From: Candidatus Symbiopectobacterium sp. NZEC151
Lineage (GTDB): Bacteria; Pseudomonadota; Gammaproteobacteria; Enterobacterales; Enterobacteriaceae
Length of the DNA: 64,000 nt
Direction: 5' to 3'
Assembly: GCF_025962655.1 (NCBI RefSeq)
Contig: NZ_JAGFPE010000011.1
Coordinates: 1-64,000 of the forward strand
The notes under the pieces are model-generated. The model worked only from the letters and a program-made list of their open reading frames with translations. It was not told the DNA's origin and searched no databases. A program made the position numbers and the translations under genes. Positions 39,342 through 49,160 of the stretch are shown one piece after another. How positions within the stretch are numbered: the first letter of the stretch is position 1; each line of letters starts with the position of its first letter.

Positions 39342-40352
39342 TTATTTATTGATTTCATTGAAAATCTTGTCAAAAACGCCACCGTCGTTAAAGTATTGGT
39401 CCTGCACTTTGGTCCAGCCGCCAAACTCTTCATCGATGGTCACCAGTTTCACCGGTGCAAATTGACCTTTAAATTCTTCAGCAATCTTGGCATTGCGCGG
39501 ACGGTAGAAGTTCTTACCGATAATGCGCTGCGCATCGTCGCTGTAGAGGTATTTCAGGTAGGCTTCAGCCTGTTTTTGTGTGCCTTTGCGTTCAACCACT
39601 TTGTCCACAACGGCAACCGGTGGCTCAGCCAGAATAGACAGCGACGGTGTGACGATTTCCAACTGATCGCCGCCCTGCTCTTTCAGTGAGAGATAGGCTT
39701 CGTTTTCCCACGCCAGCAGCACATCGCCCAGTTGGCGTTGTACGAAGCTGATGGTGGCACCGCGCGCACCGGTGTCTAATACCGGCGCATGGCGATAAAG
39801 TTCAGTCACGAATTTCAGTGCAGTCGCATCACTCCCACCCGGCAGGTGCTTGGCATAAGCCCAGGCCGCCAGGAAGTTCCAACGCGCACCGCCGGAGGTT
39901 TTCGGGTTCGGCGTAATCACTTCCACGCCCGGTTTCACCAGATCGCCCCAGTCTTTGATGTTTTTCGGGTTGCCTTTGCGCACCAGGAACACAATGGTAG
40001 AGGTGTAAGGCGTGCTGTTATCCGGCAGGCGTGCCTGCCATTTGGGATCGATCAGCGGCTGATTCAGGTTCAGGGCATCAATATCCCCCGCCAGCGCCAG
40101 CGTCACCACGTCCGCCTGCAAACCATCGATGACCGAACGCGCCTGTTTGCCGGAGCCACCGTGGGAGTTTTTAATGGAAAGTGTTTCACCGGTGGTTTCT
40201 TTCCAATGTTTGATGAAGGCAGCGTTATATTCCTGATACAACTCACGCGTTGGGTCATAAGACACGTTCAACAATTCCGTTGCCGCAGACGCAGCACCCG
40301 CAAATAATACCGTTGCTGCTGCAAGAGATACTCCCAGACGGCGTATTGACAT
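39342..40352 (-). CDS. sbp: Periplasmic sulfate-binding protein
   Basis: Captures sulfate for the CysTWA importer. About 336 residues with a signal peptide ending near [40 protein letters not shown] and NILEAEP-like [16 protein letters not shown] align with E. coli Sbp better than with CysP. I chose the ATG with GGGAG eight bases upstream over a GTG three codons earlier. Likely controlled by CysB, but I did not define a binding site. Confidence 0.93.
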   Translation of the reverse strand: MSIRRLGVSLAAATVLFAGAASAATELLNVSYDPTRELYQEYNAAFIKHWKETTGETLSIKNSHGGSGKQARSVIDGLQADVVTLALAGDIDALNLNQPLIDPKWQARLPDNSTPYTSTIVFLVRKGNPKNIKDWGDLVKPGVEVITPNPKTSGGARWNFLAAWAYAKHLPGGSDATALKFVTELYRHAPVLDTGARGATISFVQRQLGDVLLAWENEAYLSLKEQGGDQLEIVTPSLSILAEPPVAVVDKVVERKGTQKQAEAYLKYLYSDDAQRIIGKNFYRPRNAKIAEEFKGQFAPVKLVTIDEEFGGWTKVQDQYFNDGGVFDKIFNEINK

Positions 40353-40553
40353 TATTATCACTCCCTCAACATTTCTCGTAATTTGTGTAGTGTGTTTGGC
40401 GTAGTGCGGGCAATGGGCTCACAACATGGAGTGACAATAGAGGATAGGGGGTGGGGGCAAAAATATTGTTTCGCGATAATTTATGCTCTCGCGTTATATT
40501 CTTTGACCTTATTCATTTTTTTAAATCTAAGCAGATTGCCGGCTCGCAGGCAG

Positions 40554-40578
40554 CAAAAAGGGGCCATAGGCCCCTTGG
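40554..40578 (-). terminator. cdaR terminator
   Basis: On the minus strand AAGGGGCC-TAT-GGCCCCTTTTTG: strong stem plus T run, just after the cdaR stop. Confidence 0.92.
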
Positions 40579-40595
40579 ATCAATCAGATAGCAAC

Positions 40596-41753
40596 TTATT
40601 CTTCTTCATCCAGCTGCAATGCCACATAGAGCAGCAAGCGGTCATCGAAGTTGCCCAAATCCAGTCCGGTCAGCTCGGAGATACGGTTCAGGCGATATTC
40701 GAGCGTATTACGATGGATAAACAGCGCTTTAGCCGTGGCCCCCGGTTGAACATTATTGCGAAACCAGGCGTTAAGCGTGCGTCGCAGCAAGCCATTGCCG
40801 TCCATCGCTTTCAGTTTTGCCAGCGGACGAACCAGTTCATTGGCCTGCCAGCCACCGCGCAGGCTATCGAGCAGCACCGGCAGCATGAGATCCTGATAAT
40901 AGTAGCAACGCTGGCTAGGCATACGCTGTTTCCCAACGCTCATGGTGGTGCGCGCAGTACGATAAGAACGCGCAATGCTGCCAGGTCCGGTAAAATAGTT
41001 GCCCAACGCCATCCGTACCCGCAGGCGGCCGCTTTCGGTCATGCGAGAAAACAGGTTATCCACTCGACGCCGATGCTCTTCGGCATCCCAGCGGCCATGG
41101 CTGTTCAGCGCGGGTTTCAGCACTACCATTTCGGTCAGAGACACGATAGCGATCAGGTTGTTGCGTTCGGGCGTGGTCAACAGCGTTTGCAACTGCTGCA
41201 ATTCTGCCATGGCACTGTCTACGCCCAATTGGCCGCTATCGACTTCGACAACCGCCACCACGCGCGGCGTATTGAGATCGATCCCCAAACGTTGTGCCCA
41301 CTCCATCAGCGCAGGCGACAGCTCGTCGGTACGAATCAGGTTGAGCACCAGCTCTTCACGCAAACGGCTATCCTGCGCCAGCATGTGCAACAGTCGGGCC
41401 TGTTCCAGCATCATCTCTGCGGTCATGCACACCAGTTCACCAAACTGGCGCAAATGGGCGGGATTACCGGTCAGGCCGATGACGCCGACGATTTCACCGT
41501 CAATGCGCAGCGGCAAGTTGATACCGGGCCGCACGCCGTGCAGATGGCGGGCAACCGCATCGTCGATATCGACCACACGCCCCTGTGACAAGGCCAGCAG
41601 CGCACCTTCATGCAATTCCCCGACACGTTCCCGATCGCCACTGCCTATGATTCGTCCACGTGCATCCATCACGTTGATATTACTATCAATAATTTGCATG
41701 GTGCGCGCAACGATGTCCTGCGCCAGCTTTGCGTTGAGATGATATGACGCCAT
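40596..41753 (-). CDS. cdaR: Carbohydrate diacid regulator CdaR
   Basis: Transcription activator of glucarate, galactarate and glycerate use. The 385 residues have the N-terminal sugar-diacid recognition domain (NVMDARGRIIGSGDRER; VGVIGLTG) and a C-terminal PucR-type helix-turn-helix (AKALFIHRNTLEYRLNRISELTGLD). Next to degP, as in E. coli. None of its usual target genes are in the window. Confidence 0.95.
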   Translation of the reverse strand: MASYHLNAKLAQDIVARTMQIIDSNINVMDARGRIIGSGDRERVGELHEGALLALSQGRVVDIDDAVARHLHGVRPGINLPLRIDGEIVGVIGLTGNPAHLRQFGELVCMTAEMMLEQARLLHMLAQDSRLREELVLNLIRTDELSPALMEWAQRLGIDLNTPRVVAVVEVDSGQLGVDSAMAELQQLQTLLTTPERNNLIAIVSLTEMVVLKPALNSHGRWDAEEHRRRVDNLFSRMTESGRLRVRMALGNYFTGPGSIARSYRTARTTMSVGKQRMPSQRCYYYQDLMLPVLLDSLRGGWQANELVRPLAKLKAMDGNGLLRRTLNAWFRNNVQPGATAKALFIHRNTLEYRLNRISELTGLDLGNFDDRLLLYVALQLDEEE

Positions 41754-41907
41754 TCCCGCCCCTGGAAAGAGAAAGTGACAATTGCACTATCATAGCGTTG
41801 CCCTGAAAGCTGGACATTGTGCAATTTCACAAACATCAGCCCAATTCATTAGAATTGCGGGAAATATCACAAAATAAGAGCGAGGCGGCGCAGGGCAAAA
41901 GCGGAAA

Positions 41908-41938
41908 TAAAAAAGGAGCGTCAAGAATACGCTCCTTT
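41908..41938 (-). terminator. degP terminator
   Basis: On the minus strand GGAGCG-N9-CGCTCC followed by TTTTTTATT, 20 bp after the degP stop. Confidence 0.9.
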
Positions 41939-41958
41939 CAGTCTGAAACCGCTAGCGT

Positions 41959-43392
41959 TTATTGTGCCAACAGATAAAGCGTGGTATTACCGCGCAACAC
42001 ATTCAGCGCCAACACCGGAGGTTTGCTGTCCAGAATTTTACGCAGTTCACCGAGGTTCTGCACCGACTGCTGATTGACCCCGAGGATCACGTCATCCTTC
42101 TTCAAGCCGATTTTCGCCGCCGCCGAACCGGCTTTCACCTCGTCCACCTTGACGCCTTTCTGACCGTCGATTTCGGTGTTGCTGAGCGATGCGCCGCTGA
42201 TGCCGGTGTAGAGATTGCCGGATGCGACCTGTGTCTGACTGGTCTGCTGCAAAGTGACTTCTACCGTTAACGGTTTACCTTCACGCAGCAGCCCCAGTTT
42301 GACCTTGCTACCAACCGGCAAGGACCCAACCTGGGCACGCAGTGCCGCAAAGCTACTTATCGGCTTGTCGTTCAGCGTCAAAATAACGTCACCGGCTTTG
42401 ATGCCTGCTTCGTCCGCAGCGGATTTCGGCCTGACCTGGCTGACAAATGCCCCGCGCTGCGCATCCACTTTCATCGCTTGCGCCAGATCGGAATTCAGCT
42501 CGGTGCCGGTAATGCCCAGTTCGCCGCGTTTCACGTCGCCAAACTCAACCAATTGCGCCGTGAGGTTTTTCACCATGTTACTCGGAATGGCAAAACCGAT
42601 ACCGATGTTTCCGCCATCCGGTGCCAGAATCGCGGTGTTCAGGCCGATTAGTTCACCGTTGAGGTTAACCAGCGCGCCGCCGGAGTTGCCTCGGTTGATC
42701 GCCGCATCGGTCTGGATAAAGTTTTCATAGTTTTCGATATTGAGCCCGCTGCGCCCCAGCGCTGAAACAATACCGGACGTGGCCGTTTGACCCAAACCAT
42801 AGGGGTTACCGATTGCCACAGTGTAGTCACCCACGCGCAACTGATCGGAATCAGCGATCTTGATGGCGGTAAGATTTTTAAAATCAATCAGTTGAATCAA
42901 CGCGACATCGGTACGCGGGTCTTTGCCAATCACTTTGGCATCGTACTTACGCCCGTCATAGAGCCGCACCTGAATCTTGTCGGCGTTGTCGACCACGTGG
43001 TTATTGGTTACCACATAGCCTTTCTCCGCGTTGATCACCACGCCTGAACCCAATGCCTGGAAGTTCTCACGCTTTGCAGGCGCGCCTTCTTCCCCTTCAT
43101 CTTCGGCCCCCTGACAAATCGGGGAATTTTGGAAGGGGGAACCCTCCTGACAGAATGGCGAATTCTCACCGAAGAAAGGCTGCATCTGCTGCGGAATATT
43201 GCTGCGCTTGACGTCGGTATGCCCTTCAATGGAGATGCTGACGACGGAAGGCATCACTTTCTCGAGCATCGGAGCCAGACTTGGCATCTGGCTGGATGTC
43301 GATACTACCGCCTCAGTCGCCGCAAAGACCTGCCCCATGCTCATTGCCAGGCTCAGCGCCAATGCACTCAGAACCAATGATTTTCTTTTCAT
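41959..43392 (-). CDS. degP: Periplasmic serine endoprotease / chaperone DegP
   Basis: Degrades or refolds misfolded envelope proteins. The 477 residues have a signal peptide (about 1-25, ends VFA-AT), catalytic triad in NNHVV (His), DPRTDVAL (Asp) and GNSGGAL (Ser), and two PDZ domains (about 280-370 and 390-475). The LA loop holds two cysteines (SPFCQEGSPF, SPICQG) and an acidic run. A sigmaE promoter lies upstream, as expected for this stress gene. Confidence 0.98.
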   Translation of the reverse strand: MKRKSLVLSALALSLAMSMGQVFAATEAVVSTSSQMPSLAPMLEKVMPSVVSISIEGHTDVKRSNIPQQMQPFFGENSPFCQEGSPFQNSPICQGAEDEGEEGAPAKRENFQALGSGVVINAEKGYVVTNNHVVDNADKIQVRLYDGRKYDAKVIGKDPRTDVALIQLIDFKNLTAIKIADSDQLRVGDYTVAIGNPYGLGQTATSGIVSALGRSGLNIENYENFIQTDAAINRGNSGGALVNLNGELIGLNTAILAPDGGNIGIGFAIPSNMVKNLTAQLVEFGDVKRGELGITGTELNSDLAQAMKVDAQRGAFVSQVRPKSAADEAGIKAGDVILTLNDKPISSFAALRAQVGSLPVGSKVKLGLLREGKPLTVEVTLQQTSQTQVASGNLYTGISGASLSNTEIDGQKGVKVDEVKAGSAAAKIGLKKDDVILGVNQQSVQNLGELRKILDSKPPVLALNVLRGNTTLYLLAQ

Positions 43393-43512
43393 GATCTCTT
43401 ATCTCGTCGTATCAACAGGTGAATCCCACGTCGCCGAACCTGTTTACCATCCCACCCTCTCGATGTCGCGCTGGCGGGTTCGTAAACAGGCTCAATTGGC
43501 GTTCGCGCTATA

Positions 43513-43539
43513 TCAGATAAACAAGAAAGCACAAAGTTC
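43513..43539 (-). promoter_or_regulatory. SigmaE-dependent promoter of degP
   Basis: On the minus strand GAACTT is followed after 16 bases by TCTGA, matching sigmaE promoters. Lies about 120-147 bp upstream of degP, within the gap after dgt. Confidence 0.85.
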
Positions 43540-43594
43540 ATCGCCGCGCGCTGGCCCAAACGTAAGCAAGTATGGAGCCGCTTTACATAAATTG

Positions 43595-45106
43595 TTATTC
43601 CGCCGCCATCAGCCGCCGGTATTCGTCGTAAGCGTAAAGATCTGTCATTCCGCTGATATAATCTTGAATCAATCGTGCCCGATAATAGTATTCCCATATC
43701 TCCTGTTCGTCGCGAGACAGGGAGGAGAGCCGGAGCGTGGCTTCACGATAGGCCAGGCAATGTTTGCTGGACAGTTTGTGGTACAGCCGGGTTTCGATGG
43801 GATAGTGCGGATGCGTATCGTCATTCACCATCAGGCTGAAGGCGTCATAAGACATTTCCAGCAGCGGATGGTAGATATCCAATAGCCCCCCGATAACGCG
43901 ATAGCCTTGCAGCTCCAGCTTTTCGACTTCTGCGTTATTAAACACATACTTGCGCGCCACCTCTTTGAATACCCGCAACAGCTTGGCCTGCGCACCCTTG
44001 TCCTCCAGCAACGCTTCATCAAAAGCGCCAGCGTAAATTGCAGGCAGATTTTTGAGAAAACGGTGTGCCGCGTAAGGCACCAGCCTTGCCACGGTATTGA
44101 CGCGCAACTGCATAAAAAATTGATCGTCGGTGCTGCGCCAACGGTGCCGTTTTCGGCTTTCGTAAGCCTGCTCTACGGTTTTGGCAAACAGATCCGAAGG
44201 ATCGACGGTACCCCAGGTCTGGCGCAGGTACAGATAAAGCTGTTCGGTGCTGAGGATCTCTTTTTCTACCGCATCCTCCAGATCGGCGACGCAGTAGGAG
44301 ATGTCGTCAGCGGCTTCCATGATGTAGGTGAGCGGGAAGCGGTGGTATTCGTCCAGCGACAACGCCTGGCGCAAATCGGCAACAAAATCCTGTTCGGAAA
44401 GATAGTAGCCCGGCTTTTTCATCAGATAGCGGTAGTTGTCAGGCACCTCGCCGACCCAATACGCTGGCCGGGTATATTTGAGAATACAGCCCACCTGGCT
44501 GTAGGTAAGATTCAGTTTAAGCAACGTATGCACCAACCGAATCGCCTGCGCATTGCCTTCAAAATGGCTGAGGTCCTGCCGCACCTGACGCCGCAATGCA
44601 TCATGGGCATCGCCTTTCAGGCGCAGGGCTTCAGCCTGGCAGGCATCATCACGCGGCAATGCCTCATCCTGAATATAAGCGGCATCCAACCGTTTTCTAA
44701 ACCAGTTATTGATGGCGGATTCACCAAAATGGCCAAAGGGTGGGTTACCGATGTCATGCATCAGGCAGGCCATTTCCACCATGCTTTCAAAGGGGGTTTG
44801 CCAGAGAGACAGGCCGAGGGCATCCAGTCGATTTTCGCCTTTTATCCGCACCAGAATATCTTTGGCGATGTAACGACCGACCTGCTGCACTTCCATAGAG
44901 TGTGTCAGTCGCGAACGCACCGCGGCGTTACGCTCCAGAGGAAACACCTGCGTCTTCTGTTGTAAACGGCGGATCGCGGCAGAGTTGATGATACGCCCCC
45001 TGTCGCTTTCGAACAGGCGCACGATGTCATATTCACTCTCAGCCGTAATCGGTTTGCTCAGCGGCCGCTGAACGCTGAACTTCTTTGAAAAATCGATATC
45101 GGACAT
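43595..45106 (-). CDS. dgt: Deoxyguanosinetriphosphate triphosphohydrolase
   Basis: Hydrolyses dGTP to deoxyguanosine and triphosphate, limiting the dGTP pool. The 503 residues have HD-domain metal ligands in [26 protein letters not shown] and later [10 protein letters not shown]. Length matches E. coli Dgt (505). Order dgt-degP-cdaR is conserved. Confidence 0.97.
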   Translation of the reverse strand: MSDIDFSKKFSVQRPLSKPITAESEYDIVRLFESDRGRIINSAAIRRLQQKTQVFPLERNAAVRSRLTHSMEVQQVGRYIAKDILVRIKGENRLDALGLSLWQTPFESMVEMACLMHDIGNPPFGHFGESAINNWFRKRLDAAYIQDEALPRDDACQAEALRLKGDAHDALRRQVRQDLSHFEGNAQAIRLVHTLLKLNLTYSQVGCILKYTRPAYWVGEVPDNYRYLMKKPGYYLSEQDFVADLRQALSLDEYHRFPLTYIMEAADDISYCVADLEDAVEKEILSTEQLYLYLRQTWGTVDPSDLFAKTVEQAYESRKRHRWRSTDDQFFMQLRVNTVARLVPYAAHRFLKNLPAIYAGAFDEALLEDKGAQAKLLRVFKEVARKYVFNNAEVEKLELQGYRVIGGLLDIYHPLLEMSYDAFSLMVNDDTHPHYPIETRLYHKLSSKHCLAYREATLRLSSLSRDEQEIWEYYYRARLIQDYISGMTDLYAYDEYRRLMAAE

Positions 45107-45235
45107 CCCCTTCCTCCTTTACCGCCGCCAAAATCACGCCTGGGTTCCATTTCCCCCCGTTAGCCATGATAGACTACACAACACACACTACGGCTAACTA
45201 TTCGAAATACTATTCGAAATTTTGTGGGGAATCTT

Positions 45236-45937
45236 ATGAAAGTCGGCATTATCGGGGCCATGGAACAAGAAGTGACGCTTCTGCGCGATCGCATCGAAAA
45301 CCTCAAAACCTTCACGCGCGCCGGGTGCGAAATCTACAGCGGATCGCTGAACGGCGTCGACGTGGCGCTGTTAAAATCGGGTATTGGCAAGGTTTCTGCG
45401 GCAATGGGCACCACGCTACTGCTGGAACACGCTCAACCGGACCTCATCATCAACACCGGCTCTGCGGGTGGTCTGGCACCGACCCTGAACGTCGGCGATA
45501 TCGTGGTATCCGGTGAAGCGCGCTATCACGATGCCGATGTCACCGCTTTCGGTTATGAAGCAGGTCAGATGGCAGGTTGTCCAGCGGCGTTTCCCGCCGA
45601 TGCGTCCCTGATTGCGCTGGCCGAGCGCGCCATTGTGTCTCTGCAACTGAATGCCGTGCAGGGGCTTATCGTCAGTGGTGATGCGTTTATCAACGGTGCC
45701 GAGCCGCTGGCCCGCATCCGTCGCACCTTCCCGCAGGCCGTCGCGGTCGAAATGGAAGCCACCGCAATTGCTCACGTTTGCCATCAGTTCGGCGTGCCTT
45801 TCGTGGTAGTACGCGCTATCTCCGATGTGGCTGACAAAGCGTCGCACCTGAGTTTTGATGAGTTTCTGGCCGTGGCGGCCCAGCAATCGTCGCGCATGGT
45901 GAGTGCCATGCTGCAAGAGCTTGCCGGAAAAGCCTGA
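45236..45937 (+). CDS. mtnN: 5'-methylthioadenosine / S-adenosylhomocysteine nucleosidase
   Basis: Cleaves methylthioadenosine and S-adenosylhomocysteine, recycling the by-products of polyamine and AI-2 chemistry. The 233 residues begin [18 protein letters not shown] like the E. coli enzyme; a GTG four codons earlier is less likely because GGGGA is placed for the [15 protein letters not shown] and [16 protein letters not shown] carry active-site residues. Stop overlaps the btuF start by one base. Confidence 0.98.
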   Translation: MKVGIIGAMEQEVTLLRDRIENLKTFTRAGCEIYSGSLNGVDVALLKSGIGKVSAAMGTTLLLEHAQPDLIINTGSAGGLAPTLNVGDIVVSGEARYHDADVTAFGYEAGQMAGCPAAFPADASLIALAERAIVSLQLNAVQGLIVSGDAFINGAEPLARIRRTFPQAVAVEMEATAIAHVCHQFGVPFVVVRAISDVADKASHLSFDEFLAVAAQQSSRMVSAMLQELAGKA

Positions 45938-46758
45938 TGCGCGTTCGCGGGTTCGCTCTTCTGGCAATACTGTGCCTGCTCATTAGCGGGCGGGTCAGCG
46001 CAGACGCTGTCGCTCAGCGCATTATCAGCCTGGCCCCGCACGCTACGGAGTTGGCCTTCGCCGCTGGCATGGGCGATCAGGTGATTGGTGTAAGTGCCTG
46101 GTCAAACTACCCGCCCGAAGCAGAGCAGCGAGAACAGGTTGCGTCCTGGCAAGGTATCAATCTGGAACGGGTGCTGGCGCTGAAACCGGACTTAATTCTG
46201 GCCTGGCGTGAAGGAAACCCGCAGCGACCGCTTGAACAGCTCTCTGCCTTTGGCATCCCAGTGGTCTATCTGGATCCCACCTCGCTGGATGCGATACCGA
46301 CCATGCTGGAACAGCTTGGGCAATACAGCGCGCACCCTGACGTAGCGCGGCAAAATGCACAGGCCCTGCGCCAGCAGTTGGCCGATTTGAAAGCGCGCTA
46401 CGCCGATGCGCCGAAACATCAGGTGTTTTTGCAATTTGGTACACACCCGCTGTTTACCTCAGGCAAGCAGTCGTTGCAAAACCAGGTGCTGGCCCTGTGT
46501 GGCGGCGTCAATGTTTTTGACGACAGCAAAGTGCCCTGGCCACAGGTCAGTCGTGAACAGGTGTTGCGGCGCAAACCACAGGTGATCATTACTACGGGTA
46601 CTGCCGCCGATGCGGCCGCCACCCGTGATTTTTGGTCGCCGCAGTTGTCCGTGCCGATCATTACGGTAGAGGAAGATTGGTTTAATCGCAGCAGCCCGCG
46701 CCTGCTGCTGGCAGCCCAGTACATTTGCCAGCAACTCTCCGCCCTCCCCGCCCAGTAA
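45937..46758 (+). CDS. btuF: Periplasmic vitamin B12-binding protein BtuF
   Basis: Delivers cobalamin to the BtuCD importer. The 273 residues have a signal peptide (ends VSA-DA), the class III binding-protein pattern IISLAPHATELAFAAGMGDQVIGVS, and FGTHPLFTSGKQSL. Coupled to mtnN by TGATG overlap. btuC and btuD are not in the window. Confidence 0.96.
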   Translation: MRVRGFALLAILCLLISGRVSADAVAQRIISLAPHATELAFAAGMGDQVIGVSAWSNYPPEAEQREQVASWQGINLERVLALKPDLILAWREGNPQRPLEQLSAFGIPVVYLDPTSLDAIPTMLEQLGQYSAHPDVARQNAQALRQQLADLKARYADAPKHQVFLQFGTHPLFTSGKQSLQNQVLALCGGVNVFDDSKVPWPQVSREQVLRRKPQVIITTGTAADAAATRDFWSPQLSVPIITVEEDWFNRSSPRLLLAAQYICQQLSALPAQ

Positions 46759-46767
46759 ATCACAGGG

Positions 46768-46793
46768 TAATGCCTGCGCTCATGCAGGCATTA
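46768..46793 (+). terminator. mtnN-btuF terminator
   Basis: TAATGCCTGC-N6-GCAGGCATTA, a perfect 10-bp stem 10 bp after the btuF stop, followed by CTGCATGCTTTT. Confidence 0.8.
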
Positions 46794-46912
46794 CTGCATG
46801 CTTTTCATCCAGAAAAAAACCGGTTATCATGTCGGTAATGGTCAAAATGCAACCATGTTTAGACAAGAAACAAACCAAAACATAACGATTTGATAACGCA
46901 CTATTGTGCACT

Positions 46913-46933
46913 GAGCCGGTAACGGCTCTTTTT
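46913..46933 (+). terminator. Intrinsic terminator inside the leader of the small exported protein gene
   Basis: GAGCCG-GTAA-CGGCTC-TTTTT is a textbook terminator only 17 bp before the next start codon. A small GCAC/GTGC hairpin lies just upstream. This suggests either a short RNA gene ending here or an attenuated leader. Confidence 0.75.
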
Positions 46934-46950
46934 AACACCAGGTAGAAAAA

Positions 46951-47208
46951 GTGATAAAAATAAGTCTGCTTACTGCGGGCCTGCTGATGCTGGCCTGCAA
47001 TACTGCGTGTGCAGCAAGCACCAGCGGGCAAATCAATGTGGGGTTGAGCGTGGTTCCTGCCTGTGAAGTCAAGGAAACCGCAACATCAGCCCGCGTCGAG
47101 TGCCCGGCCGCAAAAGCGTTGATGCCGAAGATTACGCAAACGTCTCTCAGCGCAGGGGCTCGTACGGTAACCCATCAGGAACAGCGGCTGATCACCATTG
47201 AATGGTGA
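46951..47208 (+). CDS. Small exported protein, spore-coat-U-like (hypothetical)
   Basis: 85 residues starting GTG with AGGT upstream. A signal peptide covers about 1-22 (ends TACA-AS). The mature part of about 63 residues holds two cysteines (ACEVKE...VECP) and ends in LITIEW. The pattern GQINVGLSVVPACEV looks like the start of a spore-coat-U (SCPU) or fimbrial-type strand, and the end like its last strand, so it may be a miniature or degraded member of that family. Function unknown. Sits between btuF and erpA, preceded by a terminator and followed by another. Confidence 0.65.
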   Translation: MIKISLLTAGLLMLACNTACAASTSGQINVGLSVVPACEVKETATSARVECPAAKALMPKITQTSLSAGARTVTHQEQRLITIEW

Positions 47209-47233
47209 TGGTTGGTTTATTCGGCCCGTTAAA

Positions 47234-47267
47234 ACAAAAAACCGCGTTGCAAGCAGCGCGGTTTTTT
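47234..47267. terminator. Bidirectional terminator between small protein gene and erpA
   Basis: CCGCGTTGC-AA-GCAGCGCGG with A6 before and T6 after. Confidence 0.92.
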
Positions 47268-47290
47268 CTCGCCATTAGGTGGCTGGATAA

Positions 47291-47638
47291 TCAGATGCTG
47301 AAAGAAGAGCCGCAGCCGCAGGTGCTTTTCGCATTCGGGTTAGTGACCACGAAGCGCGAACCTTCCAGGCCTTCGGTGTAATCCACCGCGCCACCGACCA
47401 GATATTGCAGACTCATCGGGTCTACCACCAGCGCCACGCCCTGTTTTTCAATGGTCATGTCGCCGTCGTTAATCTTATCGTCAAAAGTGAAACCGTATTG
47501 GAAGCCGCTACAGCCGCCCCCGGTGATGTAGACGCGGAGCTTCAGCTCCGGATTCTCTTCATCAGCAATCAGGACTTTCACCTTTTTTGCCGCCGCATCA
47601 GTGAATTGCAGCGGCACAGCCATTACTTCATCGCTCAT
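47291..47638 (-). CDS. erpA: Iron-sulfur cluster insertion protein ErpA
   Basis: A-type carrier delivering Fe-S clusters to apo-proteins such as IspG/IspH. The 115 residues keep the three cluster cysteines: [11 protein letters not shown] and STCGCGSSF near the C-terminus. Divergent from hemL. Confidence 0.98.
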   Translation of the reverse strand: MSDEVMAVPLQFTDAAAKKVKVLIADEENPELKLRVYITGGGCSGFQYGFTFDDKINDGDMTIEKQGVALVVDPMSLQYLVGGAVDYTEGLEGSRFVVTNPNAKSTCGCGSSFSI

Positions 47639-47768
47639 TGTCGTACTCCCAGCTTGTCTTTTATTGGGCGGCGCACGCCGTTTGCCTTATCCCAATCATA
47701 CGCTCATTATCCAACAGCGGGAAACAAGGTTCAAGATGTGACACATTTTGTTCACTTCAGCATCGAAT

Positions 47769-47796
47769 TTGATAACGCGACAGCGTTGTTTACAAT
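47769..47796 (+). promoter_or_regulatory. Sigma70 promoter of hemL
   Basis: TTGATA, 16-bp spacer, TACAAT, placed 36 bp before the hemL ATG. Confidence 0.7.
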
Positions 47797-47831
47797 AGGC
47801 AAAACTCCGCTCTCTTTTCAGGACCCTTTCC

Positions 47832-49112
47832 ATGAATAAATCAGAAAGTCTCTACGCTGCGGCACAGCAGCTTATTCCAGGCGGCGTCAACTCGCCGGTA
47901 CGCGCGTTCAACGGCGTCGGCGGCGTGCCGTTGTTTATCGAGCGGGCGGAAGGATCGCGTCTCTACGATGCAGACGGTAACGCCTATATCGATTATGTCG
48001 GCTCCTGGGGACCGATGGTGTTGGGGCATAACCACCCGGCCATTCGTCAGGCGGTGATCGCCGCCGCAGAGCGCGGATTGAGCTTTGGTGCGCCAACCGA
48101 AATGGAAGTGCACATGGCACGGTTGGTGACCTCACTGGTACCGTCAATGGACATGGTGCGCATGGTGAATTCGGGCACTGAAGCCACCATGAGCGCCATC
48201 CGTCTGGCGCGCGGCTTCACCAGCCGTGACAAAATCATCAAATTTGAAGGCTGCTACCACGGCCACGCGGACTGCCTGCTGGTCAAGGCGGGCTCAGGCG
48301 CATTGACGCTGGGCCAGCCCAACTCCCCCGGCGTACCCGCTGATTTCGCACGCCACACACTGACCTGCATCTACAACGATGTGGATTCAGTCCGTCAGGC
48401 TTTTGAGCAATACCCAGATGACATTGCAGCGATTATCGTTGAGCCGGTAGCGGGCAACATGAACTGTATTCCGCCGCTGCCAGCGTTTCTGCCGGGATTG
48501 CGCGCATTGTGCGATGAATTTGGCGCGCTGCTGATCATTGATGAAGTGATGACAGGCTTTCGCGTGGCATTGGGCGGCGCGCAAGCGCATTACGGCGTGG
48601 TGCCCGACCTGACCTGCCTGGGTAAAATCATTGGCGGTGGCATGCCGGTGGGCGCGTTTGGCGGACGGCGTGATGTGATGCAGGCGCTGGCACCGACCGG
48701 CCCGGTGTATCAGGCGGGGACGCTGTCCGGTAACCCAATTGCCATGGCAGCGGGCTTTGCCTGCCTGAGCGAAGTGGCTAAGCCCGGTGTGCACGACACC
48801 CTTACCGCCTTGACCACACAGTTGGCACAGGGGCTGGAGGCCGCGGCTAAAGCGCAGAATATTCCTCTGGTGGTGAATCACGTGGGCGGCATGTTCGGTC
48901 TGTTTTTCACCGACGCACCGAGCGTAACCTGCTATCAGGATGTGACGCAGTGTGATGTGGAGCGCTTTAAGCGTTTCTTCCACCTGATGCTGGCCGAAGG
49001 CGTTTATCTGGCGCCGTCAGCGTTTGAAGCGGGCTTTATGTCACTGGCACACAGCCAGCAGGATATTGAGAACACTATCGCGGCAGCACGCCGCTGCTTT
49101 GCCCAGTTGTAA
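47832..49112 (+). CDS. hemL: Glutamate-1-semialdehyde 2,1-aminomutase
   Basis: PLP enzyme making 5-aminolevulinate, the first committed tetrapyrrole precursor in the C5 pathway. The 426 residues include [26 protein letters not shown] and the PLP lysine in [17 protein letters not shown]. Monocistronic, ending at a strong hairpin. Confidence 0.98.
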   Translation: MNKSESLYAAAQQLIPGGVNSPVRAFNGVGGVPLFIERAEGSRLYDADGNAYIDYVGSWGPMVLGHNHPAIRQAVIAAAERGLSFGAPTEMEVHMARLVTSLVPSMDMVRMVNSGTEATMSAIRLARGFTSRDKIIKFEGCYHGHADCLLVKAGSGALTLGQPNSPGVPADFARHTLTCIYNDVDSVRQAFEQYPDDIAAIIVEPVAGNMNCIPPLPAFLPGLRALCDEFGALLIIDEVMTGFRVALGGAQAHYGVVPDLTCLGKIIGGGMPVGAFGGRRDVMQALAPTGPVYQAGTLSGNPIAMAAGFACLSEVAKPGVHDTLTALTTQLAQGLEAAAKAQNIPLVVNHVGGMFGLFFTDAPSVTCYQDVTQCDVERFKRFFHLMLAEGVYLAPSAFEAGFMSLAHSQQDIENTIAAARRCFAQL

Positions 49113-49127
49113 TCGCAGCCAAGAGAA

Positions 49128-49153
49128 ACGCCCCGATTGCACGATCGGGGCGT
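49128..49153. terminator. Terminator between hemL and fhuE
   Basis: ACGCCCCGAT-N6-ATCGGGGCGT, a perfect 10-bp GC-rich stem between convergent genes. Confidence 0.88.
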
Positions 49154-49160
49154 CTGCGCA

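Noticed and set aside
40383-41588. 401-residue plus-strand frame opposite cdaR
   Set aside because: Antisense to a clearly conserved CdaR; composition rich in His, Gln and Arg as is typical of reverse frames.
43907-44965. 352-residue plus-strand frame opposite dgt
   Set aside because: Antisense to Dgt with intact HD motifs; no start signal or homology.
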